Source of the DNA: Mycobacterium sp.
GTDB lineage: Bacteria > Actinomycetota > Actinomycetes > Mycobacteriales > Mycobacteriaceae
Reading direction: 5' to 3'
Length of the DNA: 42,318 nucleotides
Assembly: GCA_023264765.1 (NCBI GenBank)
Contig: JAHFVC010000012.1
Location: 1-42,318, forward strand
The notes under the pieces are model-generated. The model worked only from the letters and a program-made list of their open reading frames with translations, did not search any database and was not told the origin of the DNA. Both the position numbers and the translations under genes were made by a program. This document shows positions 18,265 through 26,899 of this stretch, piece after piece (position 1 is the first letter of the stretch; every line of letters starts with the position of its first letter).

Positions 18265-18591
18265 CTACAACGACGACGCTGCGCTGTCGATTGCCTCGGC
18301 TCCTCCAGCGTCACCCTGTACATACCGCCCAGCGGCCTCCCGATGCGCATCGGCATGTCCGGTGAATACTTCACCGAACTGTGCGCGCTCGGCTTCCCAC
18401 CCTGACAGCATTTCCTTCAGTGCCGCACCGGACGCCGAACCCAGCGCGACACCAGCGGCCTTCACGTGCGCGGCCTCATGCTCAGCGTGGAAGGAACCCG
18501 CCTGGCCATCCAACTGACCAGCAGAAATACCCAACTCTTCAGGATCAACCCGCAACGGCTCACCCATTGATTTCACCCCCCCGGTGTTCAT
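18265..18591 (-). CDS. EspC/WXG100-like ESX secretion-associated small protein
   Basis: MGEPLRVDPEELGISAGQLDGQAGSFHAEHEAAHVKAAGVALGSASGAALKEMLSGWEAERAQFGEVFTGHADAHREAAGRYV; about 100 aa, all-helical; 2-bp gap to the toxin-like gene. Start may be MGEPLR rather than MNTGGV. Confidence 0.7.
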   Translation of the reverse strand: MNTGGVKSMGEPLRVDPEELGISAGQLDGQAGSFHAEHEAAHVKAAGVALGSASGAALKEMLSGWEAERAQFGEVFTGHADAHREAAGRYVQGDAGGAEAIDSAASSL

Positions 18592-18666
18592 GACTCAAGC
18601 CATTTTACGTGGTGATCCCGTCTCGTCCGGGCACAGATTGAGCGTGATGCTGAACTGTCATCCGCG

Positions 18667-18750
18667 TGCTCCAGCGAGATTGCCGTGAGGGTCGTGCAAT
18701 CGGCTCCGCGCCCTCGCATCAACAACCCTGAGGGCAATCTCGCTGGAGCA
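18667..18750. repeat. Long inverted repeat (26-bp arms, 32-nt loop)
   Basis: Left arm tgctccagcgagattgccgtgagggt (18667-18692), right arm accctgagggcaatctcgctggagca (18725-18750); 2 mismatches. Confidence 0.85.
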
Positions 18751-18769
18751 TCCAGATTGCAGTCGTCTC

Positions 18770-20602
18770 CTAGAACGCGCCCTCAGGCAGTTCCATCGGT
18801 GCCAGCGCCATCGTCTCGATCACCGATCGGTCCGAGGCCAGCCGGGGCAGCACGTGGCGCGCGAAGAAGCCCGCCGCCCCGATCTTGCCGAGGTAGAAGT
18901 CGCGGTCACGATCGGAGGCGCCGTCGAGTGCGGCCTGAGCGATCTCGGCCTGCTCCAGCAGCAGCCAGCCGATGAACAGGTCACCGACGGCCAGCAGGAA
19001 CGGCACCGAGGACAACCCCACGCGGTAGAGATCGCGCGAATTCTGTTGTGAATCAATCAGATACTTGGTCATCGCGGTGACCATCGCACTGACGTCCGCC
19101 AGGGCTGCACTGAGCGCGGCGCGGCCGTCGGCCAGTTCGGGCCGGGCGGTGTCATGGTCCAGGAACGCCTGGATCCGGCCCACCACATGGGACAGCGCCG
19201 CGCCTTGATCACGGGCGATCTTACGGAAGAAGAAGTCCTGCGCCTGGATGGCGGTGGTGCCCTCGTAGAGCGAGTCGATCTTGGCATCGCGGATGTACTG
19301 CTCGATCGGGTAGTCCTGCAGGAAGCCAGACCCGCCGAAGATCTGCAGCGACTCGGTCAGGCACTGGTAGACCCGTTCCGATCCCACACCTTTGACGATC
19401 GGCAACAGCAGGTCGTTAACCCGTTCGGCCATCGCTTCATCCGCGCCTGACACGATGGCAGCCGCCGCCGGGTCTTGATGCGCGGCGGTGAACAGGTACA
19501 GGGCCCGCAGCCCTTCGGCATAGGACTTCTGCAGCAGCAGCGCTCGCCGTACGTCGGGGTGGTGCAGAATGCTCACCCGCGGCGCCGTCTTGTTCGACAT
19601 CTCGGTCATGTCGGCGCCCTGAATACGTGTCTTGGCGTACTCCAGCGCGTTCAGATATCCGGTGGACAAAGTGGATATCGCCTTGGTGCCGACCATCATT
19701 CGCGCATATTCGATGACCTTGAACATCTGCGCGATGCCGCTGTGACTGTCGCCCACCAACCAACCGACCGCAGGTACTCCGTGCTGACCGAACGTCAGCT
19801 CACAGGTGGCCGATGCCTTGAGTCCCATCTTGTGTTCCAGGCCGGTGACGAACACCCCGTTGCGCTCGCCCGGCGCCCCGGTCGCCGGGTCCGGGAAGAA
19901 CTTGGGGACGACGAACAGGGACAGTCCTTTGGTGCCGGGGCCGGCGCCCTCGGGCCGCGCGAGCACCATATGCAGCATGTTCTCGAACAGGTCGTCGGCG
20001 TCGCCGTTGGTGATGAACCGCTTGACCCCGTCGAGATGCCAGCTGCCGTCGGGCTGTTCGGTCGCTTTGGTCCGGCCGGCCCCGACATCGGAGCCGGCGT
20101 CGGGTTCGGTGAGCACCATGGTGGCGCCCCAGTTCCGGTCGATGGCCTGCGTGGCCCACCCGCGCTGCTGCTCGTTGCCCAGCTGGAAGAGGATGTTCGC
20201 CAGAACCGGCCCGGCAAGGTACATGAAGGCCGCGGGCTGGGCGCCGAGCGCGAACTCGCTGACGGCCCACGACAACATGGCGGGCCCGGGGACGCCACCG
20301 AGACCTTCGTCGATTCCGATCCGGAACCATTCCCCGGCGTGCCACGCCCGCAGCGATTTCTTGAACGGTTCGGGAATGGTGACCACGTGGGTCTCGGGGT
20401 CGAAGGTCGGCGGGTGCCGGTCGGTCTCGGCGAAGGCCTCGGCCAGCGGCCCTTCGGCGAGCCGCGCCGCCTCGCCGAGCATCTGCCGCACCGACTCGCC
20501 GTCGAGGTCCCCGAACTCGCCAGTGGCCAATACCTTTTCGAGTGCGTACACCTCGAACAAGTTGAACTCGACGTCCCGCACGTTGCTGCGATAGTGCCCC
20601 AT
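18770..20602 (-). CDS. Acyl-CoA dehydrogenase, FadE5-like long form (610 aa)
   Basis: [85 protein letters not shown]. Confidence 0.9.
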   Translation of the reverse strand: MGHYRSNVRDVEFNLFEVYALEKVLATGEFGDLDGESVRQMLGEAARLAEGPLAEAFAETDRHPPTFDPETHVVTIPEPFKKSLRAWHAGEWFRIGIDEGLGGVPGPAMLSWAVSEFALGAQPAAFMYLAGPVLANILFQLGNEQQRGWATQAIDRNWGATMVLTEPDAGSDVGAGRTKATEQPDGSWHLDGVKRFITNGDADDLFENMLHMVLARPEGAGPGTKGLSLFVVPKFFPDPATGAPGERNGVFVTGLEHKMGLKASATCELTFGQHGVPAVGWLVGDSHSGIAQMFKVIEYARMMVGTKAISTLSTGYLNALEYAKTRIQGADMTEMSNKTAPRVSILHHPDVRRALLLQKSYAEGLRALYLFTAAHQDPAAAAIVSGADEAMAERVNDLLLPIVKGVGSERVYQCLTESLQIFGGSGFLQDYPIEQYIRDAKIDSLYEGTTAIQAQDFFFRKIARDQGAALSHVVGRIQAFLDHDTARPELADGRAALSAALADVSAMVTAMTKYLIDSQQNSRDLYRVGLSSVPFLLAVGDLFIGWLLLEQAEIAQAALDGASDRDRDFYLGKIGAAGFFARHVLPRLASDRSVIETMALAPMELPEGAF

Positions 20603-20627
20603 GGCCCGAGCCTATCGGCCCCGGCGG

Positions 20628-21410
20628 CTAACGCCCGAGGAATTGCGCAGGTCGGCGCTCGACGAACGACTGCAAGCCTTCTGCGGCGTCTGCGGTACCG
20701 AACAATCGGGCCACCTCTGGTCGTAACTGGCTGATCGCGTCACCGCCGGCGCGCGCCAGATGCGCCGAGCGCAATGTGGCCGCCACACCGAGCGGGGCCG
20801 CGTTCTCCGCGATCGTCTGTGCGATCGCGCGGGCCCGCGCCTGGGCGGCGCCCGTATCGGGAGCCACCTCTTGCACCAGCCCGATCCGGTGCGCCTCGGC
20901 GGCATCGAACTCGTCACCGGTCAGCAGCCAGCGCATGGCGTTGCCCCATCCGGTCAGCTGCGGAAACCGCAGTGTCGCCCCACCGAACGGGAAGATGCCG
21001 CGCAGAATCTCGATCTGCGCGAACCGGGTGTCCGCGGCGGCCACGCGGATGTCGGCGGCCAACAACAGTTCGATGCCGAGGGTGAGACACCGTCCCTGCG
21101 CGGCCGCGACCACTGGTTTGGTCCAGTCACCGTCCAGTCGCCAGGGATCGCGGCCGTCCACTGGGAACGGATCCCGCCCCTCGGTGATGTACGGGCCGAC
21201 ATCCAGCAGGTCAAGGCCCGCGGTGAAGTGATCGCCGTGGGCGATCAGCACGGCCGCGCGCAATGTGTCGTCACTTTCGAGCAGGGCATACGCCCGGGAA
21301 AGATCAGCAAGCATCGCCACGTTGAAGGCGTTGCGCTTCTCCGGCCGATTCAGGCCGATCACCAATACGTGTCCGTCGCGTTCCAGGGACACGGTGTCCA
21401 GAGCTGTCAT
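20628..21410 (-). CDS. Enoyl-CoA hydratase/isomerase (crotonase) family, EchA1-like
   Basis: GLNRPEKRNAFNVAML; AHGDHFTAGLDLLDV; KPVVAAAQGRCLTLGIELLLAADIRVAA. Confidence 0.85.
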   Translation of the reverse strand: MTALDTVSLERDGHVLVIGLNRPEKRNAFNVAMLADLSRAYALLESDDTLRAAVLIAHGDHFTAGLDLLDVGPYITEGRDPFPVDGRDPWRLDGDWTKPVVAAAQGRCLTLGIELLLAADIRVAAADTRFAQIEILRGIFPFGGATLRFPQLTGWGNAMRWLLTGDEFDAAEAHRIGLVQEVAPDTGAAQARARAIAQTIAENAAPLGVAATLRSAHLARAGGDAISQLRPEVARLFGTADAAEGLQSFVERRPAQFLGR

Positions 21411-21436
21411 GTCGAGCAGTCAACGCCTCACAACTA

Positions 21437-21458
21437 AATTATGCAAGAGACCATAATT
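21437..21458. promoter_or_regulatory. Candidate TetR operator (aattatg-N8-cataatt)
   Basis: Perfect 7-bp inverted arms in the divergent echA/tetR intergenic region. Confidence 0.5.
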
Positions 21459-21589
21459 GAGCCGACACACGGGGCGCTCCTGAGAGCGTTCATCAGTTGT
21501 TCACGCATCACCAGGCGTTTTGACGGAAATGTCAATAGCTGCCGCCGTGTTGTTCCTTTATGCTCGGTGCCATAGATAGGAGGCACCCG

Positions 21590-21724
21590 ATGTTGCTCAT
21601 CGAGCTGAACGTCGCCGGCCACCGGTTTACGCACCGGGTGGGCGAGCCCCGTCATACCTTCGACCGGGTACGTGCACGACTCAACCCGCTGAACATGCCG
21701 TGGCGTCCGTCGCGGGCGGCCTGA
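21590..21724 (+). CDS. Small ORF (44 aa), possible leader peptide overlapping the TetR start
   Basis: ATG preceded by ataggagg; MLLIELNVAGHRFTHRVGEPRHTFDRVRARLNPLNMPWRPSRAA; overlaps the downstream GTG start by 25 nt. Confidence 0.4.
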   Translation: MLLIELNVAGHRFTHRVGEPRHTFDRVRARLNPLNMPWRPSRAA

Positions 21725-22323
21725 CCCGCAAGCGGGGCTCCACGCGACGCGCGATGCTCGTCACGGCGGTCGACGTCCTGCGCGAGCGCGGAGCCGCCGG
21801 CGTCACCATCGACGAGGTACTGACCCGCAGCGGAGCTCCGCGCGGATCGGTGTACTACCACTTCCCGCAGGGCCGTAGCCAACTGCTGATCGAGGCACTG
21901 AACTATGCGGGCGACTCCATCACCCAGGTGATCGATGCGGCCGCCGACCGCGGGGGCATGGCTCTGGTTGGGCAGTTCATCGCCTTCTGGGAGCGCGCCT
22001 TGGCCGGCAGCGCCTACACCGCGGGCTGCCCGGTGATGGCCGCGGCCATCAGCACCACCGAGGACGACTCCGTCCTCGCCACCGCCGCAGGCGAGATCTT
22101 CGCGCGCTGGCGCGACGCGCTGAGCCACACCTTCCGCACCGACGGATTCGAGGCCGCCGACGCCGCATCACTGGCCGTGATGTGCATCGCCGCCCTGGAA
22201 GGCGCCGTGGTGCTGTGCCGGTCGGCCGGCAATGCCGAGCCCCTGCACCAGGTCGGTCAGCAGCTCGAATTCCTGATCAAGTCAAGGGAATTCGTACGCG
22301 TGTACGGAGTGCCGGGGCGCTAG
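21700..22323 (+). CDS. TetR/AcrR family transcriptional regulator (LmrA/YxaF-like C-terminus)
   Basis: GVTIDEVLTRSGAPRGSVYYHFPQGRSQLLIEALN helix-turn-helix; GTG start. Confidence 0.9.
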   Translation: MASVAGGLTRKRGSTRRAMLVTAVDVLRERGAAGVTIDEVLTRSGAPRGSVYYHFPQGRSQLLIEALNYAGDSITQVIDAAADRGGMALVGQFIAFWERALAGSAYTAGCPVMAAAISTTEDDSVLATAAGEIFARWRDALSHTFRTDGFEAADAASLAVMCIAALEGAVVLCRSAGNAEPLHQVGQQLEFLIKSREFVRVYGVPGR

Positions 22324-23204
22324 TAGCCCAACAGGTCGGCGATCTGCACCAGGATGTTGACGGTGTCGGCAGCGGTGCTCAACTTCGAATCCAGCGTCTG
22401 CAAGGCACCGACGATCACCACACCCGCGGACCCCAGGTTCACCGATGTGGTGTTCACGTAGGTCAACGCGTTCTTCACCACCGTCTGCGCCACCGTCACC
22501 GCCGCCTTGACGTATTTCAGGTACGGTGCAACCTTTTTGAGCGTCGCGAACGGGTCGGTGGCGGCGGGGGTGGTGGCCGTGGTGGCCGTGGCCGCCAGTG
22601 CGGACACCTTGGCCGTCGACGCGGACGCGAGTGCGGTGGCGACAGTCGTGGCCTGCTTCTTGGCCACCGGTTGCTCGGCGCCCGGTCGGCGCGACGCACC
22701 GAGCATCAGCAACTCGGCGGGAGCGGGGGCCGGAACCCGCGCGGGCGAACCTGACGAGGACGACTTCTTGGTTACCACCGCAGAAGCCACCTTGACGACC
22801 ACGCCGGTCTGCGAGGCGTCCGACCCGCTGGGCTGAGCGGCGGCCGGTTGCGCTTGCGCGGACGTCGAATTTTGGGGCGCGTCCGTGGCCGCGGCACTCG
22901 CTGCCGCGCGCTTGCGGTGCTTGCCCGGGGTCGACGAAGCGCTTTCCCCGGAGGACGCCGCACTCGCGGTTCCGCCTGCGACACTTCGCTTTTTCGTACC
23001 GGACGCCTTCCGGCCATCTGCCGGCTTCGCAGCCGGGGACGAGGAAGCCGATGAGGACTGAGATGACTGCGACGACGACGAAGCGCCCTGCGACGATTCG
23101 CCAGATTCGGCGGCCGCCGTGCCGCAGCCAAAGGTCACCGCCGCGCCGATTCCCAGCGCCACCGCCAGTCCGCCCACCCGCCCGACGTTTGCCCCTGCAC
23201 CCAT
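22320..23204 (-). CDS. Secreted Ser/Ala-rich hypothetical protein
   Basis: MGAGANVGRVGGLAVALGIGAAVTFGCGTAAAE signal-like N-terminus; SSSSQSSQSSSASSS low complexity; hydrophobic/helical C-terminus. Confidence 0.65.
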   Translation of the reverse strand: MGAGANVGRVGGLAVALGIGAAVTFGCGTAAAESGESSQGASSSSQSSQSSSASSSPAAKPADGRKASGTKKRSVAGGTASAASSGESASSTPGKHRKRAAASAAATDAPQNSTSAQAQPAAAQPSGSDASQTGVVVKVASAVVTKKSSSSGSPARVPAPAPAELLMLGASRRPGAEQPVAKKQATTVATALASASTAKVSALAATATTATTPAATDPFATLKKVAPYLKYVKAAVTVAQTVVKNALTYVNTTSVNLGSAGVVIVGALQTLDSKLSTAADTVNILVQIADLLGY

Positions 23205-23871
23205 TCCTGCCTCCTTGGCATCGGTGGTGCGCCGACCCCCGGAGCACCAACTTGCAGCAGCGTAAATTACTTTCGCCCGCAATGTGCAGTTAGCTGAAAA
23301 ACCTGATCGGCCCAGTTGCGAGCCGCCCCACGGTCCAATCCGCCGCTGCACAACCTGGTGAAAGTACAGTTAAGTCAACGCCTTTCATTCCGACCATTCG
23401 GCACCGGCGTCCGACTGGCGAAAGAACCCGATTGTGATCACATCCAGCAACTCAGCCCATTTTCGTTGCTGAGTGACCGCGTGACACGGTCCAGTTGAAT
23501 CAGCAAGGACCCGTGCGTCGCCCCTCAAGTGGTGCCCGTACGCGTGCCATCCAGTTCAGCAACGAGTAGCGGGCGGTGGGTACCCCCGCACGGCATCACC
23601 ACCGCGACTTACCTCGCACAGGCTCAACACTTTTCACCAATCGTGCTGCACGCCAAAGCGAACATCGACCGACCGAGCCGGGTCCCGGAACCTGCGCACA
23701 AATTGCGGACCCAGCAATCTCGCGACCCGCACCCGGAAGACGACAGCAGGCACCGCTCTAACGGGTGGCTCCGGCCTTCACCGGCGGCCTGGCCATCCTC
23801 GTTGCCGAGGCGTATCTGACGCCAACCGCCTGCTCGGGCAACCACCCGTCAGTGGCGGCAAAGATTCCTCA

Positions 23872-25197
23872 CTACACGGCGGGCGCGATGTCCGACAGCG
23901 ACCACGTCTTGTCGAACAGCGGTTGTTGCGGTCCGTAGAAGCGGAACAGCACCTCGAACCCGTGCCCCGCACGAGTCGGAATCCAGTTCGGCACACCGTC
24001 TGGACGCTGCGGACCGAAGTAGATCTCCGTTGATCCGTCGGGATTCCGCTGGACGTCCGTGGCATTGGAAGCGATGCTCACGCGTTCGGCGTCTTGCAGG
24101 TGCGCATGCGTCGACCGGTCGTACACCGTCGCCGACCAATACCGTGTCACCGGGGGATCGGCGGGCACGGTCAGCACGTAGGTACGACCGCCGTCGAGTG
24201 GCACCCCCATGGCATCGTCGATTGCCATCACGTAGAACTGCCCAGCGCCAAGATGTTTGGCACTGAAGTAGATGAAGGAGTAGAGCACACCCCTGGCATC
24301 GACGGGATAGCTGTCCACATCGGCGAAACCGGACTGCAACCCGGCGATCACCTCGTGGCTCGCGGGCACGGCCCAGTGCGTACCCGCGAAATACGGCGGC
24401 TCGAAGGCATGCGGGTACTGGGCCGTCAGCCAGTTCCGAGCCGCCCCGATGGCGTCTGTCAACAATTCGGTCGCTCGCCGATCGGGCTGGAACGGCGCAC
24501 CCTTGACGATGCCGATGGTCTTCAGCACGTCGATCATCGCGCGGTCGCGCTGCAGCCACGGTTCGCGCTGCACGAAGCGGTGCAACAACTCGAAGAACCG
24601 CACATCGTAGGGAATCTTGTTGTCGAACACCGTGTCCAACGCATCCACGAAAACCGTGGCGGGCGGGTCGGCGGCTTGCGACAACGGGTAACAACCGATC
24701 CGGCGACCGTAAGCGGCGGCCTTGTCAACATCGGCGTCACTACTGCTGTCGATGTTGGAGCGAATGGCGCCGAAGCCGGTGAAGGTGTCCGCGGCCAGCA
24801 CGATGTACCCATCGGGCACCGGACCGTCGTAACCCGGCGGCAGGATCAAGTACTTCCCGCCACGGCCCTCGTCGGCACCCGCGGGGCCCACATCTTCCAA
24901 GGCGCCCTGCCAGGCGTCGTCGACGGATCCGGTCAGGGCACCGTCACCGGCAGGTGGGATGTCGAGGACCACCGGGCCGGCGTCGCGGGTGTTGAAGAAC
25001 GGGAAGAAGTAGAGGGTGTCCGGGTTCGGCGTCAGCGTCTGGTTTCTCCAGCCCGGCAGTCGGGACCAGTAGATGATCTGGTTGTCGGCGGCACCCGCGT
25101 CTACCGCGGCCTTGCGCAGCAGTTCGAAGTTGACAGCCGGCATGCCCCAGATGACGGCCTGCACGGCGCGCGCGTGCATCAGGTCCGCGGTGAACAT
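23872..25197 (-). CDS. DUF1254/DUF1214 domain protein
   Basis: AVIWGMPAVNFELLRKAA; NQTLTPNPDTLYFFPFFNTRDAGPVVLDIPPA; C-term YWSATVYDRSTHAHLQDAERVSIAS...NPDGSTEIYFGP. Confidence 0.85.
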   Translation of the reverse strand: MFTADLMHARAVQAVIWGMPAVNFELLRKAAVDAGAADNQIIYWSRLPGWRNQTLTPNPDTLYFFPFFNTRDAGPVVLDIPPAGDGALTGSVDDAWQGALEDVGPAGADEGRGGKYLILPPGYDGPVPDGYIVLAADTFTGFGAIRSNIDSSSDADVDKAAAYGRRIGCYPLSQAADPPATVFVDALDTVFDNKIPYDVRFFELLHRFVQREPWLQRDRAMIDVLKTIGIVKGAPFQPDRRATELLTDAIGAARNWLTAQYPHAFEPPYFAGTHWAVPASHEVIAGLQSGFADVDSYPVDARGVLYSFIYFSAKHLGAGQFYVMAIDDAMGVPLDGGRTYVLTVPADPPVTRYWSATVYDRSTHAHLQDAERVSIASNATDVQRNPDGSTEIYFGPQRPDGVPNWIPTRAGHGFEVLFRFYGPQQPLFDKTWSLSDIAPAV

Positions 25198-25727
25198 CAG
25201 CTCAGCGTAGCGGCAACCCAACGCGCACAGAGGAAATCACCGTTGACCGCCGTTTCGGCCAATGACCACTCCGAACGCGTCGGCAACACCGGGGCGCCCC
25301 GACCGAGGGTGCACGGGGCGTAACTCACGATCACCTCGTCCACCAGTCCGGCGTCGACGAATTGTGCGGCCACCACCCCGCCGCCGACGACCCAGACGTC
25401 GCGGTCCCCCGCCGCGGCGATCAGCTGCGGATGCAACGCGGTGACCTCCCCGGTGAACACCCGCACCGGATGCCCGTCGGCCACGATGCCCGGCCGGCTC
25501 GTCAGAACCCACGACGGCTGCTCGTACATCCATGCCCCGGGCTGCTCGCGCACCAGCCACTCGTAGGTCTGCGATCCCATCACCAGCGCACCGACGGAGG
25601 TGTTGAACGCTTCGTACCCGAACGGGCCGTTGACATCGATGTCGCGGCTGAGCAGCCAGTCCAGGCTGCCGCGCTCATCGACGATGAAGCCATCCAGACT
25701 GGAAGCGGTGTAGTAGACGGTGGCCAT
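25197..25727 (-). CDS. RibD C-terminal/dihydrofolate reductase-like family protein
   Basis: MATVYYTASSLDGFIVDERGSLDWL; ALVMGSQTYEWL; DVWVVGGGVVAAQFVDAGLVDEVIVSYAPCTLGRGAPVLP; TGATG-type overlap with the DUF1254 gene. Confidence 0.85.
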   Translation of the reverse strand: MATVYYTASSLDGFIVDERGSLDWLLSRDIDVNGPFGYEAFNTSVGALVMGSQTYEWLVREQPGAWMYEQPSWVLTSRPGIVADGHPVRVFTGEVTALHPQLIAAAGDRDVWVVGGGVVAAQFVDAGLVDEVIVSYAPCTLGRGAPVLPTRSEWSLAETAVNGDFLCARWVAATLS

Positions 25728-25754
25728 GATCGTCGAGGCTAGACTCCGATCCCA

Positions 25755-26897
25755 GTGAGCGAATTCGACGCGCTGTGCGCCAATGACAATGACCTGGCCG
25801 ATCTTCGGATCGCGGTCCGGCAGTTCATCAGCTCGGACCGGGCCGAGCACGGCTGGGAGCCCGAGATCGACTCGTGGCTGACCAGTTGGGACGCCGGGTT
25901 CAGTGAGCGCCTGGCCGACGCCGGCTACGTGGGGCTGACCATTCCGCCGGAGTACGGCGGCCACGGGCGGGGATTTCTGCACCGCTATGTGGTGACCGAG
26001 GAACTGCTCGGGCAGGGCGCGCCGGTGGCGGCGCACTGGTTCGCCGACCGCCAGGTTGCCCCGTCGCTCTTGTCCTACGGCTCGGAAGAGCAGCGCAACC
26101 GGCTGCTACCGCAGATCGCGAAGGGTCGGCTGTATTCGGCCATCGGGATGAGCGAACACGGCGCGGGCTCGGACCTGGCCGCCACCGCCACCAAAGCCAC
26201 CCGCACCGACGACGGCTGGGTACTCAACGGGACGAAGGTATGGACCAGCGGTGGGCACCGCGCGCATTTCGCGATCGTGCTGGCGCGTACCAGCGCCCTG
26301 GACCCCGAACACAGGCACGCCGGTTTCAGCCAGTTCATCGTGCAGCTCGACACCCCGGGCATCACGATCAGCCCGATCGTCACGATGGACGGGCACCACC
26401 ACTTCAACGAGGTCGCCTTCGAGGATGTGCGGGTGGGTGACGGCGACGTGCTGGGCAAGGTCGGCGACGGCTGGCATCAGGTGACCGCCGAACTCGGCTT
26501 CGAACGCAGTGGGCCCGAACGGATCTTGTCGACAGCCGTCCTGATCTTCGGGGTGATCCGCGCGCTCGGTCCCGATGTCGATGAGCGCACCGCCGCCGCC
26601 GTCGGTGACCTGCTGGGGCGGGCGATGTCACTGCGGCAGCTGTCGGTCGCGGTGGCACGCGATCTGGCCGCCGGACGCGACGCGGCCACCCGCGCCGCCT
26701 TGGTGAAGGATCTGGGAACCCGCTTCGAGCAGGAGTCGGTGGAACTGTGCGCCGATCTGTTGGAGTCGGTGCCCGACCCGGGTGGGCTGCGGGCCGTGCT
26801 GGCCACCGCGCGGGTGCATTCGCCGATGTTCACGCTGCGCGGCGGGACCAATGAGGTGTTGCGCGGCGTGATCGCCCGCGGTCTGGGGGTGCGGTAG
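25755..26897 (+). CDS. Acyl-CoA dehydrogenase subunit (catalytic-type)
   Basis: GTG start; IGMSEHGAGSDLAATATKATRTDDGWVLNGTKVWTSGG; C-term FTLRGGTNEVLRGVIARGLGVR. Confidence 0.9.
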   Translation: MSEFDALCANDNDLADLRIAVRQFISSDRAEHGWEPEIDSWLTSWDAGFSERLADAGYVGLTIPPEYGGHGRGFLHRYVVTEELLGQGAPVAAHWFADRQVAPSLLSYGSEEQRNRLLPQIAKGRLYSAIGMSEHGAGSDLAATATKATRTDDGWVLNGTKVWTSGGHRAHFAIVLARTSALDPEHRHAGFSQFIVQLDTPGITISPIVTMDGHHHFNEVAFEDVRVGDGDVLGKVGDGWHQVTAELGFERSGPERILSTAVLIFGVIRALGPDVDERTAAAVGDLLGRAMSLRQLSVAVARDLAAGRDAATRAALVKDLGTRFEQESVELCADLLESVPDPGGLRAVLATARVHSPMFTLRGGTNEVLRGVIARGLGVR

Positions 26898-26899
26898 CG

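Noticed and set aside
19475-20734. 419-aa plus-strand ORF opposite the FadE5-like gene
   Set aside because: Shadow ORF; composition non-protein-like, sense strand has full ACAD motifs
22540-23100. Dense Ser/Ala/Lys codon repeats considered as a possible CRISPR or VNTR
   Set aside because: No regular repeat-spacer periodicity; explained by a low-complexity secreted protein
24094-25323. 409-aa plus-strand ORF opposite the DUF1254 gene
   Set aside because: Shadow ORF from codon bias; no recognisable motif
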